The notes: generated by a model from the letters alone, not told the origin. 64,000 bases of DNA from Rapana venosa (GCA_028751875.1 CM054165.1:29393516-29457515); one strand, 5' to 3'; counted from the first letter of the stretch, positions 36,837-49,955 are shown. Translations and numbers: made by a program.

Positions 36837-36999
36837 CTAAAAGAAAAAGGAAAGCAAAAAAAAAATACAAAACCCACTAAAACAACAACACACTAACAAA
36901 ACATAAAAATAAAAAGCCCCCCAAAAATAAAACATTTGTGGGGGGTAAAAACAAAAGCTTGAGGTCCTTTGTTTCTTCGCTGCTGTTTTTAATAAAAGG

Positions 37000-39900
37000 G
37001 CGGACGCACTGTTTTCCCCCCTCCAACTTCCATGCTGGCCCCAAAGCGCCATACCCGGGACCTGTTCGCGGGCGTGAAAACCTTGGGGGGTGGACAACAC
37101 TGCATCACTGGGCGTACTTCAGAAGAGACAAACGCCAAAGCGGCAGTCCAGGATAAAATTAACGGCTTGTGTTCAGACCGGGGGGCCCAAAAGTAGGAGG
37201 AATTCGGTGTGGTTGGCATGGAGGGGAGGGGCTCCCCATGCAAATTCCCCGAGAACGCAATGAAAATGTAAACTCAAGAAAAATCATACAGGATGGTCGT
37301 CGCCCGGTTCGGACCGCCTCTTCCAATGGCAGGAGTCACCGGGGGGAGTGGAAATATGTGTGGCGATCAAATTTTGAATTGTGCCGAAACAATATCGTCA
37401 TCGGAAATGGAAAGTTTAAACCCTTTAAAAGAGGGAGGAAAAAAGGAAGAGCTGGAACAGAATGAGGTGATTCGGTGAAACACCTTGGAATGCGAAAAGA
37501 GATCGAAAAACTTTTGGGGAAATAAAAATGCGGAAAGTCATAAACTTTTACAAAAGTGGAAGAAGACGGGTGAAAAATGGGTGGGGCCTGTACACAAAAA
37601 AACTGCAAATGCCGTCATGGGGTGCCGTCCCTCTCAAACGACTCATGTCAATACGACCAAAGCATACCCTTTAACATTACAATCATCAGGCTTATGTCCA
37701 AAAACAGACCATGAGATAAAGAAGTTTAGGAATTCTCAGCCAATTTAGGAAGTTATTTATGATAACAAAGAAAAACTTTGGATTTTTAAGGGTGGAATGC
37801 AAGGTAGTGAAAGATGCGAGAAACTGGAAAGGCATTTTTGAGCAATCATGTACAAAAACATTACGCAGAGGTTTTAAAATATTGAATTTGCCAGTTGCAT
37901 TGATTTAAAATCACAAACACCCTTTTGGGGTCACAAAGGTTTGGAGTGGCTGGGCAGCCCGGGGGGAAAACCACAACCGATAGTTAATTTGGTACTACCC
38001 GTTTCCGACAAGCTTTTAAAAATTGCCCCAAAACCAGAAACTTTCCGGTGAGACTCGGCAGCGACCAGAGTAGTTTTGATGAATTTCAGTAGCTTTAAAA
38101 AAAGAACAGAAAAAAGGGGGGCTTCTGAATGAGTTCAATCTAGAAAAGCTGAAGGGGCCCCCAAACATATTAGAATTTCCCAAGAAACATTGGTGGGAAT
38201 TTGCCCCTCTTGGCCTGGAAGGGGACACAAATGGGAAAATATGATCAAACATTTAATGATTCCCTTAATGAAGCAAGAAAAGGCTCCCTTTGGGAAAAAA
38301 GAGGAAACCCTGGGTTTCGGGTTAAGTCGTAAAAGGGTTTGTGATAAGGCAGAGAACTGAAGAGTCAGAAGCAGGTGCAGAAGGGGCAAGGGGAAAATAT
38401 AAAAAAAGCAACCAAAAAAGGTGAAAAAAGGGGAAAAAAAGATGTATGGAAAAAAAGGGGAGGGGGGGAAATGTGGAAGTAGAAACAGCATGGAAAAAAA
38501 TGACAGTGGGGAAAAACCTTTCAATGGTTAAAAAAACCTAAAAGCAACAAAATCACAAGAACTCCCCCAAAACAAGATAAAAAAGGAAAGTGCTTGAAGA
38601 AGAGGAAAACATCATAACAGATGGATGGAAAATTGTGATGAGTTATACTACATTTTAGCAATGGGTTTGCAGTGCTGAAGTCCCACTGTATCTGAAAAAA
38701 GCCCCCTGTGAGGGCGAGGGATCAAACAGAAATCTTTAAGAATTGCCGACCCAGCTCAAAAACCCTTGGGCAACAGAAAAATTTCCCTCAGTTCCCAAAA
38801 TCAGATAATGCGCTCTCTGAGAGGGAAGTTGTAAAGCAGTCTCAGATCTAAAACCGGGGGAAATCTGAGCTGTTTCTTAGCCCAGCTGAATGGTGCAAGC
38901 AGGAGGTGATCCCTGTAAAGACGTACTCCCCTGATTTCAAAAACATTGGCAGACTGGGTATGGGCCCAAAAAAGTGGACAAATCCCTTATAATAAATTCC
39001 TAAAAAAAGTCAACTCCAAAAATGCCAGAAAATACAAAACCTCAGCTCATCAGTCACCCAAAGCAAAAGTGATGCCCAAGATTTATGAACAGGTAAACCC
39101 CCAGGTGAAAAAATCATCGCAAAAGAAAAAGTGGTTTCGACCCGGACGCGTAAACAGAAGGGCTTCAACATAAAATCATAATGGAAAAAAATTTTCCAGC
39201 ATCAACAGGACCTACACCTGTCGTTATTGATTTTAAAAAAGATTCGCGAGTTTGGCACCGCATGTGGGCAATAAACCTCTAAACTCAAGCCAACCCAATC
39301 AAGTCATACAGAGCCCTATGAGAATGCAACAGTGCAGGTTTTCCCCAAAAACACGGTGATTGGTTTTGGAAAGATGGTCGGTGTGGGCCCGGGTTTTTGT
39401 CTGCTCGCCCCATCCTTTTTCAAAATTTTTTTCTTGAGGGATCATGGAAGAAGCACTAGAAAAAATGAAAAAACGGGTATTGGGGGCGAAAATCACAAAC
39501 TTGCGTTTCGCTTTATATTGGGATTAGTGGTCTGAGCAAAACTAAAGACTTAGCGAACCCGGGAGAAAAAAAAATCAAAAAAAATTTGGTATGAAAATCA
39601 GAGGGGAAAAAAAAAAAAGTGATGCAAACAGAACTTCCCCCTCGAAATCAAAATCAAAGACCAGAAACTTAAAAACGTTTTACAGATTCAAATATTTTGG
39701 GGTCTTGTGACAGACGAGGGATAAACGAGAATACTGTCAAAAAATTGCCCGACCACAGCCGAAAGCCAAGCTCAAACCATCTGGAGAACAGAAAAATTGC
39801 ATCAGTTTAAAAACAGACTGATGCGCTCTCAGTCATGTTAAATTTTTTTAAATTTCATCGAATCATGGACCTCACAGCGGCTTGAGAAAGAATAAGAGCT

Positions 39901-40300
39901 GTAGAAATGAGGGGCTTCTGAAGATCTTAGGATTCATACAAAAAAACATCAGAATGAAGAGTCAAGAGATGCATCCACAAAGAAATTGGCCCCAATGACC
40001 TTCAAAACACTTGTCAGACAAGAAAACTGAGTGGTTTGGGATGTCCACGTTCCTTGGGTTTTCTTTTAAAAAAAACCTACAAGGCCAGGAGGGGAGGAGG
40101 AAGAAGAGGAGAAAAAGGAAAAGATGGGGGAAAACATCGAGAGCGGGAAAAAATGGGGTGGGAACCCTTTAGACAGCCCAAGGACGCAAAGATTGGGAAA
40201 AGGGGGTGACAAAGCTTCAAAGGCACCCCAAAGCATTCGGAATTGAGGATCAGTGATGGTGACAGTGAGGGTCCCTACAAACGATGAGTTCAGCCCTATA
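37000..40300 (+). mobile_element. LINE delta copy 3 (noisy), endonuclease through RT C-terminus
   Basis: Blocks near 37640-37745 match delta copy 2, with YAPTA-D remnants and the EFYNSQPI segment (GAATTCTCAGCCAATTTA in both). The endonuclease end is near 37930-38010. The endonuclease-RT linker and RT remnants follow, including FYRFKYFGVL near 39680 and a GRRKKRRKRKRW basic C-terminal motif near 40100. It ends near 40260 with a GLRISDGDSEGPY-like segment. It may be two overlapping decayed copies. The low sequence quality prevents finer parsing. Confidence 0.55.
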
Positions 40301-40639
40301 AGCTGATGTGAGACAATTTTACCCTGGCTCTATGGGGGCACCCATGTCCAGAGGCAGATTCTATTCAGTCACATGGCAGTTTTCCCTTTTTAGATCCAAA
40401 ACAGTGACTAAGGGGGGTCACACACTGAGATTGCTGAGGTTTGAGATATCATTTTGGTTCACAAGTTTTTTCTTTGGTGTGAGGCCCTGAGGAGAAAAGG
40501 GGGCTTTTTTGTAAAGAGAAACTGTATAAATAAAAGAAGAATTTACTATTTATTCAGCATTTGCTTTTGGGTTTTCTTATGCCCTGTAGCTAAAAGTTAT
40601 AAAATATATATATAAATATATAGAATATATATATGTAAG

Positions 40640-41935
40640 GAAAAAGGCAACACCTGGACAAGTCATCTTTATCACCCCCCCCAGAAAAGGGAACTAAACA
40701 ATGCATAAATTTCCGCACAAACAGCCTCTATGCCCCCCAGCAAAGGGCTGTGCAGTAATATTGAATAGGGTGAAGCCACAAGCAGAGACCTCATTGGAGG
40801 AAAAAGGGTTTTTAGGCAGGGCAGCCAAAAACAGATTTCAACTCAGAAAAATATGGGCGGTCCTTAAAATCAAAAGACCTTTTCCCCGTATTTATCGATT
40901 TTAAAAAAGACTTTGACGGGTTTTTGGATGGCTTTGTGGGAACCATAATTTTTACAGCATCAATGCAACTGATAGAGTCTTAAACGCTTTACAGCGAGGA
41001 CCAGTGCAGTGTCTAAAAAAAACAAATTTGGGGATGGTTTGAACAAAAAGTTTGGGGTAAAGGGGGGCTGTCTACTCTCACCCACTCTTTTTAAATCTTT
41101 CTTGAGAGAATCTGGTGATGCCTGGAAAATCTGAAGGTCCAGTTTGGTGGGGGAAAGGGGGAAAGATCACAAAACCCCCGTTGCAGTGACATTGTGGGAA
41201 AAGCAGGATAGGGAAAAAGAGTTGCCAGCCCAACAGAGCACTTGAATAAGGGGTCCAAAACTACGGCAGGAAATCGTGCAGAGAAGACCAAATGATGATA
41301 ATAACACCAACGGCTTGACTATTCGGGTTAAAGACCCGAGTGGAAACAGTTCAAAGCTTCAAGTACCGGGGCCCTTGTATCGACCAGGGATCCAAGCCAG
41401 AAGTATATGCAGGATCAAGCAAAAACAGCTTTTTCAAAATAAACACCATCTGGAGAGGTAAAATATCTCACTTCTCAAGTAGATAATGCGTCCCTTTTCA
41501 ATCTATTTTTGTATGCCTGTGAATCATGGACCCCGATGCGATTTGGGGGAAGAGTACAGGGGTGGAGATGAGATGTTTCGGAGACTCCTTGGCTTTTTAC
41601 AAAGGGGCCCCATAAAAACGAAAGCGTGCTAACAGATCCGCAAACCCTTGGCCTATGGAACCCTTTAACGATCGTGAAAAAATGTTTAAATTAAATTTGG
41701 TATGGCTGTCACAAGATCCAAAGGACTTGCAAGACAGTTTTCAAGGATGTCCAAGGGGAAGAAGAAGAGGCAGACCAAGGGAAAAGTTTGGGGATAAAAT
41801 CAGCGAAGGAAGGCCTAGAAATCAACAAAATCCTGAGGAAGGAGAACAGAGAGAGGAATGGAGGGAAAATGGTTGTTTAGTCTTTGAGGGGCCCCCCCGG
41901 TCGTCAGACTTGGGACAATATTTTATTTTTATATA
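40640..41935 (+). mobile_element. LINE delta copy 4 (noisy), RT ORF
   Basis: The plus strand reads VILNRVKPQAETS (about 40755-40795), a FIDFKKDFDGF remnant of the FKKAFDRVW box near 40890-40920, and RAEKTK near 41280. Then SFKYLGALV near 41350 and SKPEVYARIKQK near 41392-41425. The C-terminal EEEADQG / SAKEGLEINKILRKENREE at 41755-41850 is the same C-terminus as copy 1 (7531-7743). Severely frameshifted. Confidence 0.65.
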
Positions 41936-41942
41936 TATATTT

Positions 41943-41975
<33 letters not shown>

Positions 41976-41995
41976 ATAATAATAATTTTTTATAT
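41925..41995. repeat. (TA)n microsatellite
   Basis: TATATA repeats immediately after the LINE delta C-terminus, possibly seeded by the element's 3' tail. Confidence 0.85.
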
Positions 41996-42111
41996 ATGGG
42001 GTGTGTTGTGCTATGTGTCATTTGTTATTCTTTGATTTTAGTAAAGAACAAGCCTATGTGCTCATTTATCAGTCCCATCTGTAAGCACTTTTTCTTTTGT
42101 CATTTTCCTTT

Positions 42112-42178
42112 GTGGTGTGTGTGGGTTTTTGTGTGTGTGTGTGTGGTGTGTGGTGTGTGTGTTGTGTGTGTATTTTTG
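42112..42178. repeat. Interrupted (GT)n microsatellite
   Basis: GT repeats with GGT breaks. Confidence 0.85.
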
Positions 42179-42189
42179 GTGGGGATTTT

Positions 42190-43024
42190 TTTTGGGGTCT
42201 TGGTCTTGAGCAGATGAGCTGCAATTTAAAAAGTTGTCTTTGAATTACTTTTTTTTTTCATCTTTCTATGCATGTGCCCTGCCATTTCCCCCGCAGCACC
42301 TTGATAACCAGCCCCGCAGTACATCCGGGTTGTCATGTTTATTTCAGGGCCCGATTTTACTGGGTCTTGCAAATTGTAAAGATTAGATTGGATTGAAAAC
42401 CCCTTTACTCAATGACTTACTGCACCAAAGGGGTGGTTGTATCTGATCATACAAAAATTTGATCATTTTTTAGACATTTTGTGTTTTAATACAATGGAAA
42501 TACTGTTGTTTTTTGAATCAGTTTCTTTAAATGAGCGTCCCTTTAACTGTCAGTTGCTTTGTGTGTACAATTTAGAACTTTTTATGGGGGAGGGTAGGGG
42601 TTACCTGAACCCGGATTTTTTTAACAAAAATTTTTACAAAAACAGCCTAAAGCAGAAAAACAAGCAGTGCCCGATATTTTATTGAAAAAGGATTTTGAGC
42701 CCGATAAAAATTATTTTGTGTGGAATAATGTGTTCTTTCTTGTGGGTTTGTGGAATGCTTTGCCTTTTCAAGGGAAAATTGTGTTTTGTAAATTTTGATG
42801 GCTTTTTTATTTTTGCTTTTTTTACTAAAAAAAACAAAAAGTGAGATAGTAAGCTACATGGCTTTTGAGGATTTAATTTTTTTCTCCCAAAAAAAATTCT
42901 TGGGGAGACACCAACTAAAGTGCAGGTTGGTTCCTATTTTTTTTTTCAAATCCCGACAGAACTTTGCTAAAATCAAATTTTAACTTTATTTCTTTGTACT
43001 GAATTTCTCTAAATATAGTAAAAT
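42190..43024. other. Noisy AT-rich segment, nothing recognised
   Basis: No repeat head, tail or coding motif identified. Short open frames are T/K/F-rich and not called. Confidence 0.3.
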
Positions 43025-43378
43025 ATTGGGAGGGATTACCCATGGTTAGAAAATTGCACCCAATTGACCCGGGTTCGATTCCCGTTTTAAGGGGATATTT
43101 TCCCTTGGGTTAGCATCGTGCAGACTCCACTTTCCCAAAAAATCCTTCGAGAGTATAAACCGGGGCCCCCGTGCGAAAACCCCTGCAGAAAACCTTGGGC
43201 ACACGTTAAATCCTGTCCCCTGTTGCTGTTCCTAAGAGTAGGCCATTGTGTGCTGGTGGGAACAGATGACAAATTTACAAAACCCCATACAGACGGGGAC
43301 TGGATGTAAAAAAAGCACATTAGTGCTTATTCCAGTATCCTCGATATAAAAGAATAAAATAGATAAAATACAAATAAA
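43025..43378 (+). mobile_element. SINE A copy (noisy), full length
   Basis: The head has GGTTAGAAAATTGC and B-box CCCGGGTTCGATTCCCG (43065-43083). Then AAGGGGATATTTTCCC, a degraded central block (GAGAGTATAAACCGGGGCCC), CACACGTTAAATCCTGT, GTAGGCCATTGTGTGC and ACGGGGACTGGATG. The tail hairpin AAGCACATTAGTGCTT is followed by TATCCTCGATATAAAAGAATAAA. Changes from clean copies are typical of the surrounding noise. Confidence 0.85.
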
Positions 43379-44799
43379 TTTATGTACACCGGTTCCACTA
43401 CAAAACTACTTTTCAATAAAGATTTAAAGACTTTTTAACAAACCCAGCAGGTCAACTCCATGACTTTGTGGCTACACTCACTACATTTGGTCTCAAGAAT
43501 TAACCACTTTCACTTTAGCAAAAAAAAAATATCAAAATAAAGGTAAAATCATTTCCCCAAATTGGCAATATACATGGTAATGAGGGTATTAAGTAAAGAA
43601 GGTCAAGTAAAAGCAATATACAAAAAGGCTTTTTAAAAATTTGTTAGCAACTGTGTGCTCAAAACTGAATTGTTTTTAACAAAAGAAAAAAATCTGTTTT
43701 AGTCCTAAAAGTATAAAAAAACTTTACTTTATATGTAAATGTTGTTTTATGAATTTGAGAGGGGACATATGTGTTGTTTTTTTCAAAAAATGGCCCCAAA
43801 AAAGTTTTCAACACGATTGCAAGATGTGAAATGACATAGAGGAGGGCTTCTTTAGTTTAAAATTGGTGGCCCTGGAGTGGGGCCCTAAAAGGGGGTCCCC
43901 TGGAGTGATATTGATTTGTGCCTAAGTCCAAAAGGGTGTTGGGCTTCGGGTGTTTGGAGTTGTACTTATAGTCCAAGGTTTGGGTTTGGGGGTTGTGCAG
44001 TTGTTCCTGTATAGAACCAAAGGGTGTTGGGCTTTGGAGTGTTGTGCAGCTTCCCGTAAGATCCCTGGTTTGGGCCCCTGGGTGTTGGCGTTGTGCCTGT
44101 ATAGATCAGGTGTTGGAAATTTTTCCTTCAGGTTGGAGATATCAAAATTAAGTAAAATAAAGGCCCAAAGCCTGCAGAGCTAGACAAAAAGGGAAACCCT
44201 TTCCCCGTTAGCTCTTTGGGTGCGTTCTTTTATGATACCAGGTTTTAAAAAAAAAGAAAAAAAAACCACCCCTTTTTTTTGTCTTCACTGTTAACTGACT
44301 GCACCCCAGTTTGGAATGAATCAGTGAAAGGTAAAAAAAAAAAACAATCTTGTTTTGTAAGCCCCGCCCCTTTGGGCCATATTCAGGCTGTCACCCCCAG
44401 AATTTCTAAAATTATATTTAAAAAGTGTATTGTACAGATGAAAAAAAGGTTTTTTAAAAAACCCTAAATGACCCCCTAAGGTATGAGTCAGGCCCGGGGA
44501 GCAGGAATGCTCTTAAAAATAACAAGAGAGGGGAGGTCAGTATCTTCCTTGTTTTTGTTATTTTTGTTGAGTTTTTTACTCGTATTACAGATAAGGCTGT
44601 TAAAGAACCTCTTATTTGAACATTGAACCCTGTCATTGTAGCATGTACATAACAAGTGCTGCGCTTTGTTGTTACTAAACAGAACAAACGATGTAAAAGG
44701 AAAAGGCAAGGGAGGGGAGTACAAAAAGACTCTGAAGTGCTCATGTGTGTGGTAAAAGTGTGTAAGCTTTGACCTTCCAAAACCTGCAGGGGCCTTATT
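43379..44799. other. Noisy unassigned segment
   Basis: Apart from a probable GT/GGG-rich minisatellite at 43885-44115, no gene or repeat is recognised. A minus-strand open frame near 44454-44780 shows no domain. Confidence 0.3.
43885..44115. repeat. Probable degenerate minisatellite
   Basis: Phrases GGTGTTGGGCTT, GTTGTGCAG, CCTGTATAGA and GGTTTGGG recur several times in the same order. The unit length is hard to fix because of indel noise. Confidence 0.45.
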
Positions 44800-45246
<447 letters not shown>

Positions 45247-45424
45247 TGAGGTAGGAAGCAGCATAGGCAGCAGATGAAGAAATGAGTGAAAAAAACGCAC
45301 AGACTGGGCTGCCTTTTAATGAAGGTTTTTTTGCTACAAAGGTGAAGACAGACATGGAGAAAACCGAGGAATCCCACATGTCCCCTGACAACCATCTTGG
45401 TCAAGGAACTGATTGATTGATTGA

Positions 45425-45650
45425 TTGTATGAGTGTGGAAAATTACCAACAGAAATAACTAGAACGTTAAAAGGAAACATACAGAGATAGGTCAAAGATT
45501 CATTATATGTAATGTGAAAGTACCAACAGAAATAACCAACACTTTAACAGAAAACATAAAGAGGTGGATCAAAGATTTTTTGCACGAGTGTGGAAAAAGT
45601 ACAAACAGAAATCCATAAAGGGTTAGAAGGAAACATACAGAGGTAGCTTA
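45425..45650. repeat. About 80-bp tandem repeat, three units
   Basis: Units share GTGTGGAAAA, CCAACAGAAATAAC, AAAACATA.AGAG.T and TCAAAGATT. The spacing is about 75-85 bp. Confidence 0.65.
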
Positions 45651-45984
45651 AAGCCGAATGAGTTGCTGACACGATGTAAGAAAGAAGGAGTTGCCTGATT
45701 GTGGCGTGCTAGGGAATCTTCAATCCTCTGTTATATTGATGATGATCAGCACAGTATCACACAAACAGTCTGAATCTGTATAAAGCATAGAAAAAAAATT
45801 TAAAAAAAAATGGACTGGGATTAAAAAAGCTTTAAGAAGGAGAGTGTATTTCACACTTTGTGGTCAAGTGAGTTTACGATGGTTTTTCTATGTGCATATT
45901 TGCGTGCCACCACTCACTGGTTTTGTGTGATGTGCTGGTTTTTTGGGTTTTGGAAAATGCGCAGGTGATGTAGGTAGTGAGCGT

Positions 45985-46140
45985 GGTCGTGCGTGCATGT
46001 GTGTGGTGTGGGGTGTGTGTGTGCATGCGCGTGGGGGCGGGGGGGGGTTTTTTGTGGTGTGTGTGTTGTGGTTTGGGGGTGTGTGTGTGTGTGTGTTGGG
46101 GTGTGTGTTGTGGGTTTTTTGGGGTGTGTTGGGGGTGTGT
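45985..46140. repeat. Interrupted (GT)n / GGGT-rich tract
   Basis: GT repeats interleaved with G runs, inside the noisy region. Confidence 0.85.
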
Positions 46141-46149
46141 CATTGTAAT

Positions 46150-46562
46150 ATTTTTTATTGTGTGGTATGGTTTTTATGTAAAAGATTTCAGACAGCAGAT
46201 TTCTCTGTGTGGATCTTGGGATGCTCTGGCTTGAAACAGTGCATCACCACAAAAGGACCACTGGCCATATTGTTTGTATTATTCCTGTTTACATTATGTG
46301 CCTTTGTCTCACCTGTGACACTGTTTTTTTCTCAGAAATTTTTCAGACACAACTCTTTTGTTGCCATGGGTTCTTTCATGTGCCCTGAAATGCATGCTGC
46401 ACATGGTATCTACGTTTATCGTTTCACCTGAAGGACAACCCAGACCCCCTCTTTTGCTTTAGTGGAGAGGGGGGGAGGGGAGTTCAGGGTTAGACAGGGA
46501 TAGAGCACGTGACCTTTTCTTTCTTGAATGGGTATGTTACCTCTAGATCACCAGTCCCCCAT
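46150..46562 (-). mobile_element. SINE B copy, diverged, minus strand
   Basis: On the minus strand the head reads GACTGGTGATCTAGAGGTAAC near 46560. Further on are GAAACGATAAACGTAGATACC (central block), GGGCACATGAAAGAACCC, GGCAACAAAAGAGTTGTG and TGAAAAATTTCTGAG. It lies exactly where the RT of LINE zeta breaks off, so it either truncated that LINE or inserted at a breakpoint. Confidence 0.75.
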
Positions 46563-48500
46563 GAATGTGTTGGGGGTGTGCTGGGTTATCTAACTGCTGC
46601 AAAAAGCATTATAAACAATTCCGTCAAATCAAAAGATACACCATGTTTCCCATGTTCAATAATTTCAGTAGCAAGCTTATTCACAAACAACGAAAATAAT
46701 ACAGGACTGCACACATCCCCTTGTTTCACCCCTTTCGTACAATTCACAAAATCTTATAAATTTGAACCACGTCTTATTCTAACTTTCACTGCTCTATGAT
46801 ACTCTTAACACATGTAAATAACTTACCCCTTATCCTATTTTTCAGCAACACAGGCCATAATAGTTTTCTTGAAATAGAATCAAAAGCCTTTTCGAAATCT
46901 ACTAGGGCAACATACAATTTCTGATTATTTGCAAACTGCTTTTGAACGGCGGCTAACAGAGTAAATATGTGATCTGTTGTGCCATAATCTTTTTAAAAAC
47001 CAGCTTGATGTTTCCCTGTTATATTGTTTAATGTTACCCATCCCTGCAGTCTACTAATAATGACAGAACTATACAATTTACTTGCAATATTACGTAACGA
47101 TAAACCTCTATAGTTATTTGTGCCATTTACATCTCCTTTCTTGAAAAGTGCCAAAATAGTTGATTCTGTCCAGCTTTAAGGATAAATTCCATTATCTAAT
47201 AGGTAATTAAATAATGTTACAAGAAAATTTACAACAGGTTCCCCAGAATACTTTAAAAAAACTCCCTGATAAATTCATCTGGTCCAGCTGATTTGCCATT
47301 CTTCAATCTTCTAATTGCCAGTGTTACATCTTCCTGTGTTATATGTCTTCCTTGAACTTCGTCTATTTCTTCTTCACATTCAGTTTCATCTGATACATCT
47401 GTAATCATTAACTCATCTACTTCCTTTTCTAAACTACTTTCTTTTTCCTTATGATGGTATTCTTATATTCCCTCCTTGATATACTCTGTCATCTTTTTTG
47501 CAAAGATCGCTTTAACTTCCTCCAAAGTCTCCTCGTCTTTCGTTTTGCAAATTTACATTCGTGATCGTACCATTCTGTTTGTTTTGGTATGTGCACTGGG
47601 ATTTGTTTCTTCAGACATTTTTCTTGCCTCTGTATGATTTTATAAAGCTTGTTTATTGCTGAGTCTACCGTCAGTGTTGATTAGGCCTGTTGTATTATGT
47701 ATTTCATCTTTTACTTTGTTTAAATTAATTGACTCGAAAAAAGTTTCAGCGAAAGATGGAGACGATCTATATTTGACCACAAATTGTTCTTTATTCTTAT
47801 CAAGGAACTTTTTAACAGAAAGCCTATCTACCTCAATATCAAGACAAAGCAAAAGAGGAAGATGATCTGATTCCATTCGATCCAATACATTTAGTGTGAT
47901 CTTATCAAAGATAGATTCAAGAAAACTTAATGAACATATGTAATAGTCATTTACACTGTTTCCATGATCCGAGACATATGTGTAACGACCATCACAGTCG
48001 CCATTACAAATGCCATTCAAAAAACATAAATCTAAACCAGTACACATGTCCAACAATTTCTTACCAAAGGAAATCAAACCTATGTCTTGAGAATGCCTTT
48101 TCCTGTGATTTTCACTATCTTTTCTACTGCACTCATGTATGCTGTCTATACCAATAGGATTTGGAGAACAATTAGAAGTTCTGGCATTTAAGTCACAAGA
48201 CAAAAGTATATCGTGATCATCAAACAAAAATATCTTATTTAAAATATTTTCTTCAAGCATGGAAATTCCGTTATCAAAATCGGATACAGAATAAAATGGC
48301 GAATTCTCAGGAGGGGCATATGTACATGTAAATAGGACATGTTTAGAAAAATGGAAGTAATCTCTATCTAATACAAAATTCACACAACAATCACTATCAT
48401 CATCCATGTGTCGTATATAAGGAACTAGTATTTTACGTACAAGACCTCCCGATGATTTTCCATGCTGTGTCAGCTTCACTGCTGGTTTCATAAACATTTC
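46563..48500 (-). mobile_element. LINE zeta: endonuclease and RT, 3'-broken
   Basis: The longest intact coding stretch of any element here. An uninterrupted 285-codon frame (48497-47640) covers most of an APE-type endonuclease: CTYAPPENSPFY, LLSCDLNARTS (D.NA box), GRYTYVS followed by SVNDYY (in place of SVIDY), and ESDHLPLLL (SDH catalytic box). After frameshifts the RT is readable: YVALVDFEKAF near 46935-46905, and KGVKQGD with CSPVLFSLFVNKLATEI near 46735-46670. The endonuclease N-terminus lies in the gap. The RT stops before YADD, where a SINE B begins. Related in style to LINE alpha (CR1/Jockey group). Confidence 0.8.
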
Positions 48501-49000
48501 NNNNNNNNNNNNNNNNNNNNNNNNNNNNNNNNNNNNNNNNNNNNNNNNNNNNNNNNNNNNNNNNNNNNNNNNNNNNNNNNNNNNNNNNNNNNNNNNNNNN
48601 NNNNNNNNNNNNNNNNNNNNNNNNNNNNNNNNNNNNNNNNNNNNNNNNNNNNNNNNNNNNNNNNNNNNNNNNNNNNNNNNNNNNNNNNNNNNNNNNNNNN
48701 NNNNNNNNNNNNNNNNNNNNNNNNNNNNNNNNNNNNNNNNNNNNNNNNNNNNNNNNNNNNNNNNNNNNNNNNNNNNNNNNNNNNNNNNNNNNNNNNNNNN
48801 NNNNNNNNNNNNNNNNNNNNNNNNNNNNNNNNNNNNNNNNNNNNNNNNNNNNNNNNNNNNNNNNNNNNNNNNNNNNNNNNNNNNNNNNNNNNNNNNNNNN
48901 NNNNNNNNNNNNNNNNNNNNNNNNNNNNNNNNNNNNNNNNNNNNNNNNNNNNNNNNNNNNNNNNNNNNNNNNNNNNNNNNNNNNNNNNNNNNNNNNNNNN
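48501..49000. other. Assembly gap, 500 N
   Basis: Exactly 500 N, the same convention as the first gap. It cuts the 5' end of LINE zeta. Confidence 0.99.
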
Positions 49001-49063
49001 TAAGATTATTGTTCCCTCCATACTATACACTCGGGTTTTTTTTCTTCCAGTTTTTCTGTTGGT

Positions 49064-49431
49064 ATTGATGTCTTTGAGTGAACTGCTGTTACTGTTAGGT
49101 CTGTGCCCCTCTTGTCATGTGCTTGTAATCCTCCATACCCCTGAGCGGGAGGGAAGGGAAGGGGAGAGGGGGGTGGGGGGGTAAGGACTTAGATCTTAAT
49201 CTTGGGAGCTAAACTTCTCTCCTGGGCTGGGGTAGAATGTGGTGCTGACAATCGGATGACCAGGGATCCAGCCACCACCACCCAGGCACCCGATTGGAGG
49301 GGATTTTTCCCTCTGGAGTTAACACCAGTGCCGACTCCACTCCCCTTCCCTCCCGCTCAGGGGTATGGAGGATTACAAACGCATTACAACAGGGGCACAG
49401 ACCTAACAGCAGTTCACTCAAAGACATCAAT
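49064..49431. repeat. Imperfect inverted repeat, arms about 90-100 bp
   Basis: The left arm (49064-49164) is the reverse complement of the right arm (49341-49431). Shared words include AAAGACATCAAT, GCAGTTCACTCA, GGCACAGACCTAAC, GTATGGAGGATTACAA and CCCTCCCGCTCAGGGG. The roughly 175-bp spacer includes a SINE A-like piece (CTCTGGAGTTAACACCAGTGC). This could be a foldback element or two oppositely inserted copies of a small repeat. Confidence 0.7.
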
Positions 49432-49845
49432 GGATCGGTGGTTTAGAGGTAACGCGCCTGTCTAGAATGCGACAAGTCCGGGGTCGGAAGTGTGCGGTGG
49501 GTGGTTCGTATCCCGTTTGGGCCCGAAACTTTTCTCCCCATCCATTTGACCATGAGTGGTGGTCTGGGCGCTAGTCCTTCGGATGAGACGATAAACCGAG
49601 GTCCCGTGTGTTACACAAAATTTTCAGCGCACGTAAAAGAACCCACGGCAACAAGAGAGTTGTCCCTGGCAAAATTCTTAGAAAAAAAGCCACTCTGATA
49701 TGGAAACAAATACAGATGCAGACCAAAAAAAAAAAAGGGTGGCGCTGCTCTTGTGGCGACGCGCTCTCCCCGGGTAGAGCAGCCCAAATTTCACGCAGAG
49801 AAATCTCGTGACAAAGTGGTATAAAATATAAACAAATAAATAAAA
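49432..49845 (+). mobile_element. SINE B, best-preserved full copy
   Basis: The head has GGTGGTTTAGAGGTAACGCG and GGTTCGTATCCCG. The GGTCTGGGCGCTAG block and the central domain TTCGGATGAGACGATAAACC at 49578-49597 continue into GAGGTCCCGTGTG. Then AGCGCACGTAAAAGAACCC, TGGCGACGCGCTCTCC and CAGAGAAATCTCGTG, with tail ATAAAATATAAACAAATAAA. It abuts the right arm of the inverted repeat. Confidence 0.88.
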
Positions 49846-49854
49846 TATAAATAA

Positions 49855-49955
49855 ACTCCCCCCAAAAGTCCTTTGGTCGAGACTATAAACCGAGGCCAAC
49901 CACGCAAAGCATATTGAGCACACATTAAAAACCTTGTTCCGCCTTTTGGAAACCT
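49855..49955 (+). mobile_element. SINE A internal fragment
   Basis: Only the middle of SINE A is present: CCCAAAAGTCCTTTGGTCGAG, ACTATAAACCGAGG and CACACATTAAAAACCTTGTTCCGC. There is no head or hairpin tail. Confidence 0.7.
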
